DNA from: Chamaesiphon sp. 341R_metabat_111
GTDB lineage: Bacteria; Cyanobacteriota; Cyanobacteriia; Cyanobacteriales; Chamaesiphonaceae
Reading direction: 5' to 3'
NCBI GenBank assembly: GCA_025351825.1
Contig: JANXVE010000059.1
Coordinates: 1 to 45,837 of the forward strand
DNA: 45,837 nt
The stretch's first letter is position 1, and each line of letters opens with the position of its first letter. Below the pieces are notes generated by a model. It was given only the letters and a program-made list of their open reading frames with translations. It searched no databases and had not been told where the DNA came from. This document shows, one piece after another, positions 39,891 to 45,837 of this stretch. The position numbers and the translations under genes were made by a program.

Positions 39891-40117
39891 TGAGCTAAAT
39901 CTCCTTCGATCCCTTCTTCTGCTAATTGTTGTTCTATTCGTGGATCGAGTTTTGCACATTCACTGGCTAACCGAGTCTGACGCAATAGGAAGAGTTTATC
40001 GGTTAATGCTTCTTGGATTGCTTTACTCCGATTGGGAAATACTCTTTGTGAGACTAATAGATCTACTTTAGATAATAGGTCTGAGTCGATCGTGATTGCG
40101 ACTTTGTTAGTTGCCAT
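39875..40117 (-). CDS. Ribbon-helix-helix (CopG/MazE-like) antitoxin
   Basis: 80 residues. The ribbon-helix-helix is [37 protein letters not shown] (about 2-38), the normal DNA-binding part; the acidic tail ([21 protein letters not shown]) would bind the toxin. It is the first gene of the pair, overlapping mazF by 16 bases. Confidence 0.85.
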   Translation of the reverse strand: MATNKVAITIDSDLLSKVDLLVSQRVFPNRSKAIQEALTDKLFLLRQTRLASECAKLDPRIEQQLAEEGIEGDLAQWPTY

Positions 40118-40216
40118 ACATCATTAGAGATTTAGCGGTATGACAAATCATCATACCGCTTCAAAAGCTTTGTTGTCAATTACCGATCGAATCAGCATCG
40201 ATCGAGATTAAACCGT

Positions 40217-40288
40217 CTAAATCGATCGGTCATTAGCTCTATTTGATGTGACGATTCGTTCTAATTCTGGTGGGAGAGTGACTTCCAT
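40217..40288 (-). pseudogene. ParD-like antitoxin stub (23 codons)
   Basis: From the ATG at 40288 the frame reads MEVTLPPELERIVTSNRAND and then stops. The first 13 residues are the ribbon strand and first helix of ParD-type antitoxins; the rest of the gene and any ParE partner are gone. Confidence 0.6.
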
Positions 40289-40361
40289 AATATCTGCTGT
40301 CGTGCTGTCGCGGGAAGGGTGTCCATCTGCCAGACCCAGTAAATTCTGTCCATATCTCTTT

Positions 40362-40733
40362 TCATACCAAGGATTCGATTGTTACCATCCCACCTTCAAT
40401 AGCTTCAATCTGAACTTTAAACCCATAAAGTAAGCTCATTCCGACTAGGGGAGCGGCTTCGGAAGCAGCTACATCAATAATCTGGATCTAACCATCCCAA
40501 ATTACTGTGGCTTTGTACATCTCAAAAATCACTTCGCTGCCATCGCCTAAAGTACCAACATCACGGAAATGCCAGGGTAATCCGAGCACAGAGATCCTAG
40601 CCATTGGCAGAGAGAGAAAACCTGTAAATCCTGTATCGATAACAGCCTCAACCATTTGTTTCGGAGCATTTTCATGACCGATTGCTACTCGAATGATGGC
40701 TTCACAATTTTGATTGACGATTCCTTGCATCAT
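40362..40733 (-). pseudogene. Clan AA (retropepsin-like) aspartic protease with an in-frame TAG
   Basis: From the ATG at 40733 the frame encodes MMQGIVNQNCEAIIRVAI, the catalytic VIDTGFTGFLSLP and ends at KATVIWDG-TAG (40488-40490). In the same frame past the TAG the sequence continues as IQIIDVAASEAAPLVGMSLLYGFKVQIEAIEGG and stops at 40362, which is the usual C-terminal half of these proteins. One CAG-to-TAG change would explain the stop. The partner gene at 40730 overlaps by ATGA and looks intact. Read-through is possible but untested. Confidence 0.8.
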
Positions 40734-41008
40734 GCTGTTGTCTTCAAACTTTGAGAACCAAAGCGGTAGACTGCTCGATGTCCGATCCGAATTACCCAAG
40801 GTTGAGCATCTGGGTATCGATCGTAAAGTCGATCGACTGCGGCGATCGGTTTGTCGGCTATTTCAAATGCTCCAGTTTCAATATCGATCGCGACGATCTT
40901 GCCTCGATCGATCTCTTCATCGATTTGTTGACGCACTTGGGATTGATAAATCTCGTCGCCACGTTGGGCAAATTCTTCTTTGCTGTAGCGGGGTTGCCGA
41001 ATTGTCAT
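40730..41008 (-). CDS. Partner protein of the retropepsin-like module
   Basis: 92 residues: a helical start (RYSKEEFAQRGDEIYQSQVRQQID), GKIVAIDIETGAFEIADKPIAAVDRLYDRYPDAQPWVIRIGHRAVYRFG. This short protein regularly precedes clan AA aspartic proteases in cyanobacteria and is coupled to it here by an ATGA overlap (40730-40733). The pair resembles a TA module in size and layout, but no activity is known to me. Confidence 0.65.
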   Translation of the reverse strand: MTIRQPRYSKEEFAQRGDEIYQSQVRQQIDEEIDRGKIVAIDIETGAFEIADKPIAAVDRLYDRYPDAQPWVIRIGHRAVYRFGSQSLKTTA

Positions 41009-41113
41009 GAGCTTGACCTCGTTTCAACTTTATCTCTTTATTTTAACTCAAGCGATCGAACTATCGAATTGTTAGCAATCGATCGATAGTCCAAAGCTCG
41101 ATTCTCAGGATGA

Positions 41114-41171
41114 GAGGCTACGCCAACGAATATCATCACGATTCAGCAAAGCCGAGGCTACGCCAATGAAT
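41114..41171. repeat. Two GAGGCTACGCCAAYGAAT units
   Basis: 18-base direct repeats at 41114-41131 and 41154-41171 with one mismatch. GGCTACGC is similar to the inverted form of the GTAGCGTC repeat core found elsewhere in this window. Confidence 0.6.
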
Positions 41172-41232
41172 CCTTTCACCATCAACGTTCCACGAAACCA
41201 CCCTAAAATCATCACCATCGATCGATATCATA

Positions 41233-41577
41233 TCAATTCTCATCCTCTTCATCAAAATTTGGTTCCTTAAATCCCAACCAGAATAGAATTATTTCTTCTA
41301 TTTCGCCTAATTGCTCTGGGGTGAGGTTTCCTAATTTACGGATTAGTTTTGCGTGAGGGATTGTAATGATGTTTTGGACATCGAAAGCACCAGGTCGAAG
41401 GAATCTTACTGCGATCTCGACTTCAAATCTCGAACCTCGTGAACTTGTCGTGTGTGGAATGAGTGTTGTTAAGGCACGGTCACGATCCAATGCTGGAATA
41501 CTGACAACTAAACATGGTCTGACTTTCGCCACAGAACCCAAATCGACTAACCAAACTTCACCCCGATTAGGATTCAT
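41233..41577 (-). CDS. MazF/PemK-type toxin (second locus)
   Basis: 114 residues. MNPNRGEVWLVDLGSVAKVRPCLVVSIP is the standard PemK/MazF beta-barrel start with the R-P pair; TTLIPHTTSS and IPHAKLIRKLGNLT carry the rest of the active-site region. The acidic tail (EEDEN) is unusual. Overlaps the antitoxin gene by 11 bases. The stub at 39474 is a near copy of its first 18 codons. Confidence 0.85.
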   Translation of the reverse strand: MNPNRGEVWLVDLGSVAKVRPCLVVSIPALDRDRALTTLIPHTTSSRGSRFEVEIAVRFLRPGAFDVQNIITIPHAKLIRKLGNLTPEQLGEIEEIILFWLGFKEPNFDEEDEN

Positions 41578-41761
41578 ATGCAGATTCTTCTTCGTCTAAC
41601 TGTAGAAAAATTTCTTCAGCACTCAGCACCAATTCCTCATCGGTCAATGGTGGGAAGTCTAAATAAGCCGTCCGCTTGAAAATCTCTGATGCTAAATCTA
41701 GTCGCTCTGAGTCTGTCAGTCGATCGAATGTAGTCAGGAAATCTTGTACAACAGGAGTCAT
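41567..41761 (-). CDS. Antitoxin partner of the second MazF
   Basis: 64 residues from the ATG at 41761 (MTPVVQDFLTTFDRLTDSERLDLASEIFKR); a longer frame from 41788 exists, but the shorter one fits these helical antitoxins. The acidic C-terminus (LSAEEIFLQLDEEESAYES) would bind the toxin. It overlaps the toxin start by 11 bases. Confidence 0.75.
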   Translation of the reverse strand: MTPVVQDFLTTFDRLTDSERLDLASEIFKRTAYLDFPPLTDEELVLSAEEIFLQLDEEESAYES

Positions 41762-41876
41762 CGTTTCTCTCCTTTTCAATATCTTCACAGCATAACACCA
41801 CTCAAGCTGTCTGAGCGATCGAGACTAAAGCCGATCGATCTCAAGATCGAAAGCACTATCTACAGTAGCTAAATCC

Positions 41877-42122
41877 TCATTCTTCGCCGAGCCAAAATTC
41901 ATCTGGTAATAGTTCGTCAAAATCATCGCTCATTTTCATTGCGCCACGATTTAGCCCCAAAATTCTTGGAGATGATGCCGATAGGTATCGATCGGGTGTT
42001 GCCGATCCGTCAAGAGACTGAATAAAGGCTAGAACGCTCAGTTGCATTGGTTCGGGGATTTTCTCTAGTTCCCGAATTATCGATTCGTTCGCGTAGCGTC
42101 CGCTTTGCAGAATCATACTCAT
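41877..42122 (-). CDS. Orphan DUF2281-type antitoxin with repeat-derived N-terminus
   Basis: 81 residues. The C-terminal LNRGAMKMSDDFDELLPDEFWLGEE is the DUF2281 signature, and REFEKIPEPMQLSVLAFIQ-like helix precedes it (here RELEKIPEPMQLSVLAFIQS). Residues about 5-13 (LQSGRYANE) are encoded by a GTTCGCGTAGCGTC interspersed repeat at 42087-42100. No PIN toxin follows, so it is an orphan. Confidence 0.7.
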   Translation of the reverse strand: MSMILQSGRYANESIIRELEKIPEPMQLSVLAFIQSLDGSATPDRYLSASSPRILGLNRGAMKMSDDFDELLPDEFWLGEE

Positions 42123-42257
42123 GATGCGATGGGGCAGATTGAATATGATTCAATTTTACCATTCCCACATCTAGGCAACAAGGATCGATCCATAACCCGA
42201 AAATCGATCTAATTTTGAAAGTTTCCCGATCTGTGGAAAATATGTGCGTATATAGCT

Positions 42258-42533
42258 ATGTTACTTCACAAATTAGAATCGAGGCACTTTTTTATGAATG
42301 AGATGGTTACTTACAAGACTGAAGTGCTTGAATTTAATGGTGAGAGATACACCGTGTTGTTCAGAGCGCGAATGGATGGAGAGTTCTACGACTTACTTGC
42401 AACTAATGAGTTGAAAACAAAAAAATACATTGGCACTTATTCAAAAGAAGTTGCAGATGATTTTAAAAATACTACTCGTAAAAGCCTTGAAAATATAGTG
42501 TTTCAGCTCCTCAAAGATGAAATTGTCAAGTAA
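42258..42533 (+). CDS. Hypothetical protein, first gene of the HNH-DGQHR operon
   Basis: 91 residues, perhaps 79 if the second ATG (MNEMVTYKTEVLEF, at 42294) is used. A beta-rich pattern (TEVLEFNGERYTVLFRARMDGEFYDLLATNELKTKKYIG) then a helix (SLENIVFQLLKDEIVK). Not recognised. It is AT-rich and lies 33 bases before the HNH gene on the same strand. Confidence 0.5.
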   Translation: MLLHKLESRHFFMNEMVTYKTEVLEFNGERYTVLFRARMDGEFYDLLATNELKTKKYIGTYSKEVADDFKNTTRKSLENIVFQLLKDEIVK

Positions 42534-42566
42534 ATTGCCTGATTTGTAATAGTTCGCCATCTACTT

Positions 42567-43076
42567 ATGTCACGAGACACTAATCGTCTAAACATAGAAA
42601 AACTCACTACACAGTTGGGTTTAGATCCAAATCTCTTTTTGCACGAAATACATTGGATTTTAGAAGAAGAGAGAATTAATAAAGTTACACCAACTTTGGA
42701 ACAATTTCAGGATTGGAATAGACAAAAAGATGGGCTAAATCAATTCTGGAAATATGCCAATAGTAAACTTTGTATCGAACTAACAGCCGAGGAAGCACAA
42801 TATATCTGGAATTGTATAGACCTGACATTAAATACACGCCAACGGAAGGTCTTTACTTTTGAAGATTATTTGACAATCGCTATTAGATCAGAACAAAAAT
42901 GCGAGCTTTGTGGAAAGCAACCACCTGAAGTAACTCTTGAAATTGATCATATATTACCAGTATCTAAAGGTGGGACTAATTCTACATTCAATCTACGTTT
43001 TTTATGCCAACACCATAATCGTTCGAGAGGTAATCGCTTTCGATGGTCGGATATTTGGCGACGTACAACTTTATAG
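42567..43076 (+). CDS. HNH endonuclease
   Basis: 169 residues. The HNH domain is at the C-terminus: CELCGK (C112, C115), LEIDHILPVSKGGTN (D127-H128), LRFLCQHHNRSRGNR (C147, H149-H150). The first 100 residues are helical (LGLDPNLFLHEIHWILEEERIN) and may bind a partner or DNA. Second gene of a plus-strand trio; the DGQHR gene begins 18 bases later. AT-rich codon use like its neighbours, unlike the housekeeping genes. Confidence 0.85.
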   Translation: MSRDTNRLNIEKLTTQLGLDPNLFLHEIHWILEEERINKVTPTLEQFQDWNRQKDGLNQFWKYANSKLCIELTAEEAQYIWNCIDLTLNTRQRKVFTFEDYLTIAIRSEQKCELCGKQPPEVTLEIDHILPVSKGGTNSTFNLRFLCQHHNRSRGNRFRWSDIWRRTTL

Positions 43077-43094
43077 TTAATATTAAAAAGATTT

Positions 43095-44134
43095 ATGAAA
43101 CAAGTTAGAGCCTTAATTATCAAGCAAAAAGGATCGATTCTATACTGCTTTACAATGAATGCTGTAGAATTAGAACCTTTGTGTTTTGTGGAAGCTATGT
43201 CTCGTGATAACCAGAAAGGTTTACAGCGTGTTGCAGAGCCATCAAGAATTAAAGAAATTGGAGAATATCTTGCAGACGCAGAAGATTGTCTATTACCCAA
43301 CAATATTATTCTTAACTTAAAATCAGATGTTATAATTGAACCCGACAGTGATGGTAAAATGGCAACTATCACTTTCCCATCTGAGCAAGGTGAGTACGCT
43401 TTTGTTGTAGATGGACAACATCGTATATTCTCTTTCAATGATACATATCGTCGATTAGAAAAAGATATAACTTTTGAGCTGCCAGTAGTAGCATTTCACA
43501 ACGCATGTGCTGAGGTTGTTGGCGCGATATTTGTATCTATCAACAGCAATCAAAAGCCAGTAAATAAAGATCTAATGACTCAAATGAAATTGATTTTGGG
43601 GTTGTTAGATAATGATATTGACAAGGCATGTATTGAGTTAATTCATTCTCTAGATGAAGACCCTAATTCTCCACTAAAAAATCGTATACTTAGACTGCCA
43701 AAAGAGACAAATAAATGGATTAAGACTAATCAATTATTGCCAGTTTTCAAAGGATTTCTATTACCAGGTGGATGTTTGGACGATAAAAAACCTTTGAACG
43801 AAAACGAATTCTCATTGTTTATCTTCAAGCAATTTCTAAAATATTTCCTGAGGCATGGAATGATGAAAAATGCAAAGAGTATCCTCTTCTTAAACCGAGT
43901 AGTTTGCAAATAACTTTTGGTTTGTTAGAGTATGCTATGCAGCGTTGTGACTTCAAGGAAAATTCTTCATACACATTTGAGACTTTTACTCGTCAGCTTG
44001 AACCACTGACCGAAATTACCTTACTTAATAATTGGAAAAAATCTTCTGTTGACGAGGCTCTTTCAACTCAACCTAAGAGGGGAATGTTTTTTGGGCAACT
44101 TAAAGCAGCGTTAAAAATTAAGCCTCCCGCATAA
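43095..44134 (+). pseudogene. DGQHR-domain protein (DndB-like) interrupted by a -1 frameshift
   Basis: The first frame (43095-43913) carries FVVDGQHRIFSF (D106-R110), and VAEPSRIKEIGEYLADAEDCLLPNNIILNL upstream of it, the typical DGQHR-family N-terminal half. After LFIFK (about 43829) the family-like sequence continues in another frame: SKIFPEAWNDEKCKEYPLLKPSSLQITFGLLEYAMQ, open to 44134. One base lost near 43829 (AAGGCAATT to AAGCAATT) would restore a single protein of about 346 residues. DGQHR proteins include DndB and DpdB of DNA-modification defence systems. No dnd or dpd genes are in the window. Confidence 0.8.
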
Positions 44135-44151
44135 AGTCAATTTAAAAGTTA

Positions 44152-44170
44152 GGGTGGGTATTTCCCACCC
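44152..44170 (+). terminator. Hairpin after the DGQHR gene
   Basis: GGGTGGG TATTT CCCACCC, perfect 7-bp stem 18 bases after the stop at 44134. It has no U-tract and resembles the TGGGTATTTCCCACC interspersed repeats of cyanobacteria. Confidence 0.4.
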
Positions 44171-44194
44171 TGCAAGTTATGGATAGAAAGATTT

Positions 44195-44420
44195 CTAACT
44201 CCCGCCAATTCTTGCCACATCGCGAGAATTCTCCTCAAACGCAGCATCGAGCGCATCATCACCACTCAACCCCGAAGCCAGCGCATTCTGAATCGCTTGC
44301 AACACCCGCTTGTAGTCACGCGGCATCACCTTCACAAATTTCGGTACCATCGCCTCCCAATTTGCTAGCACTTCGGCTGCTTTCTGACTCTGGGTATACT
44401 GGGCATGTTTAGCAATCGAA
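44195..44420 (-). pseudogene. Duplicated 3' end of gltB
   Basis: About 225 bases aligning with the end of the native gene (45265-45490). By hand count about 19 mismatches in 215 bases, nearly all synonymous: both encode [20 protein letters not shown] or near-identical, to ARIGGS and a TAG. The similarity stops near 44417, where the PIN toxin's last codons begin. As the differences are mostly silent, the fragment probably came from another functional gltB rather than a recent copy of this one. Confidence 0.85.
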
Positions 44421-44421
44421 C

Positions 44422-44832
44422 TTAGCCCATAAAAGCTTGAGGCGTGATAATTGAGATACCCCTGAAAGGATCGAGTACTAGCAAATCAGCATCACCCGTG
44501 ACAATACATTTAGCATCACCGCTTACAGCTAATTCCAGAAACTTGTTATCCTTCGCGTCACGGCAGTCAGTAACGACTTCCATAACTTCAACAATTATGG
44601 CATCCTCTACAAATTTAGCCAGAAATTGTAACCGCCCTTCCGCTGAAATATACCGCTCAAACTTGGGGCGGCGCAACACATTGTCAAGTTCAACCAGGAT
44701 AGAATCAGACACCAAAACAGTGCCGCGCAAAAAGGCTAGATCGAAAGCTTGCCGAGGAACAGATCGTGGTGACAATACCGCGCTGACAATCACATTAGTA
44801 TCCAAGACAAAGAGATCGCTACTCTTCACCAA
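44422..44832 (-). CDS. PIN-domain toxin (VapC-like, COG1569 type)
   Basis: 136 residues. [18 protein letters not shown] holds the first acidic residue; [50 protein letters not shown] carry the others. The gene ends in ITPQAFMG just at the junction with the duplicated gltB end (44417), so a few C-terminal residues may have been replaced. It overlaps the antitoxin gene by 14 bases. Confidence 0.8.
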   Translation of the reverse strand: MVKSSDLFVLDTNVIVSAVLSPRSVPRQAFDLAFLRGTVLVSDSILVELDNVLRRPKFERYISAEGRLQFLAKFVEDAIIVEVMEVVTDCRDAKDNKFLELAVSGDAKCIVTGDADLLVLDPFRGISIITPQAFMG

Positions 44833-45049
44833 GTAGAGTCTCCAAAATTTGAGGCGTTAGCCCCCTCGCTTCCGCTTTTGCCCCGATATCATCCATGATT
44901 TGTGGTAACAAAACGTCAGATGGCGCAAATAGTTCGCGGACACGTAACGATAAGAGCAACTGGATCTTCTGTTGTTGTTCTACTGATGCTTGGCTATAGG
45001 CAAGAGCAGTAGAGTCGTCAACAGGAATAGAAATCGTAGTGTTTGTCAT
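44819..45049 (-). CDS. Antitoxin partner of the PIN toxin
   Basis: 76 residues from the ATG at 45049 (MTNTTISIPVDDSTALAYSQAS); a longer frame begins at 45100. Typical of the short antitoxins paired with COG1569 PIN toxins: an N-terminal strand then SVEQQQKIQLLLSLRVRELF and an acidic tail. It lies 215 bases from the gltB stop on the same strand. Confidence 0.75.
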   Translation of the reverse strand: MTNTTISIPVDDSTALAYSQASVEQQQKIQLLLSLRVRELFAPSDVLLPQIMDDIGAKAEARGLTPQILETLLGEE

Positions 45050-45264
45050 CACTGGTTTCCTTAACTTCAAATGAACAGCAGCTACTAACTCAAATGGCAT
45101 TATAGTTCGCTAACCTGCCTCGTCCCAATCGGCTAGGGCAATACAGCAATTATATACTGGCGAATTCAGCTTAATGCCTAGATCGTAATCGATCGATATT
45201 AGTCAGCAGAGAAAATATGAATACTTTTCCTGCTGACGAGAGAAGGCAAATTCAGACTATATAT

Positions 45265-45837
45265 CTAACTTCCGCCAATCCGCGCCACGTCGCGAGAATT
45301 TTCCTCAAAAGCAGCATCGAGCGCATCATCACCACTCAACCCTGAAGCCAGCGCATTCTGAATCGCTTGCAACACCCGCTTATAGTCACGCGGCATCACC
45401 TTCACAAACTTCGGCACCATTGCCTCCCAATTTGCTAGTACCTCTGCCGCTTTCTGACTCTGGGTATATTGGGCATGTTTGGAAATTGAATCCTTCAACT
45501 TCCCAATCTCCTCAGTATCCGTCAGCGTTTCCAAGCCCACCATCTGGGTATTACAGCGCGTCGGGAAATCACCCTGCTCGTCGAGGATATACGCAACACC
45601 GCCGCTCATACCCGCTGCGAAATTGCGTCCGGTTTTACCTAGTACGATCACTTGTCCGCCTGTCATGTATTCACACCCATGATCGCCGATCGATTCCACC
45701 ACAGCACTCACACCAGAATTACGGACACAGAACCGTTCGCCAGCCATGCCGTTGATGTAAATTTCGCCGCTGGTAGCTCCGTAGAGAGCGACGTTGCCGA
45801 CGATAACGTTTTCGGCGGCGATGAAGGTGGATTTGGG
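45265..45837 (-). CDS. gltB: Glutamate synthase large subunit, C-terminal part (partial)
   Basis: The gene runs off the window end; about 190 C-terminal residues are visible. Glutamate synthase converts glutamine and 2-oxoglutarate to two glutamates. The visible part is the GXGXG beta-helix domain ([36 protein letters not shown]) and the C-terminal helix to ARIGGS. Whether it is the ferredoxin- or NADH-dependent form cannot be decided from this part. Its 3' end has a 90 percent similar copy at 44195-44420. Confidence 0.92.
   Translation of the reverse strand, partial: PKSTFIAAENVIVGNVALYGATSGEIYINGMAGERFCVRNSGVSAVVESIGDHGCEYMTGGQVIVLGKTGRNFAAGMSGGVAYILDEQGDFPTRCNTQMVGLETLTDTEEIGKLKDSISKHAQYTQSQKAAEVLANWEAMVPKFVKVMPRDYKRVLQAIQNALASGLSGDDALDAAFEENSRDVARIGGS

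Noticed and set aside
42258-44134. A complete Dnd or Dpd modification system
   Set aside because: Only a DGQHR protein and an HNH endonuclease are present; no dndA/C/D/E or dpd genes were seen.
1-45837. CRISPR arrays or tRNA genes
   Set aside because: No regular spacer-repeat arrays and no tRNA-like cloverleaf with a T-loop consensus was noticed. The tandem arrays present have no spacers.

Overview
The window is cyanobacterial chromosomal DNA. It carries apcD (allophycocyanin alpha-B), a PAM68-type photosystem II assembly factor, a 'photosystem II S4' protein, a DUF3531 protein and an OprB-type cyanobacterial porin. It also has many HIP1-like sites (GCGATCGC, CGATCG) and the short interspersed hairpin repeats typical of cyanobacteria. 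I cannot name the species. No tRNA, rRNA, CRISPR array or complete insertion sequence was recognised.

Layout. 0-9.8 kb is housekeeping: a truncated cyclic-peptide-type ABC exporter, apcD, two ABC-2 permeases without an ATPase gene, the S4 protein, DUF3531, DUF427, murG, an NTF2-like secreted protein and tatC. 9.9-16.7 kb holds ppa, panD, a three-gene iron-type operon ([2Fe-2S] ferredoxin, ferritin-like protein, porin) behind a 19-bp palindrome, and a moaD-like/thrC pair. 17.4-20.8 kb is accessory: a ParA ATPase fused to an N-terminal PD-(D/E)xK-like domain, a ParB-like partner, and an HTH/PIN toxin-antitoxin (TA) pair. 20.8-38.9 kb is again core-like: lpxA, pam68, rpsO, an rseP-led membrane operon, a methyltransferase, a sugar transferase, a GH38 alpha-mannosidase, a DUF4258/MqsA-type pair, mutS2, larC and a Sua5/YrdC protein.

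38.9-42.1 kb is a minus-strand cluster of small toxin-antitoxin-like genes, several of them broken: two MazF pairs, a truncated third mazF, a ParD-like stub, a retropepsin-like module with an in-frame stop plus a ghost of a second copy, and two orphan antitoxins. 42.2-45.1 kb holds an AT-rich operon (unknown protein, HNH endonuclease, frameshifted DGQHR-domain protein), then a duplicated 3' end of gltB and a PIN toxin-antitoxin pair. The window ends inside the native gltB.

Repeats are the second theme. C-rich tandem repeats sit directly before the start codons of three genes. A G-rich/C-rich version and a composite hairpin repeat have entered mutS2 and the GH38 gene without breaking the reading frame. 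A GTTCGCGTAGCGTCTC repeat occurs three times, in both orientations, inside one open hypothetical gene. The best candidates for an undescribed system are the nuclease-like ParA fusion with its ParB-like partner, the HNH-DGQHR operon, and the ferredoxin-ferritin-porin operon.
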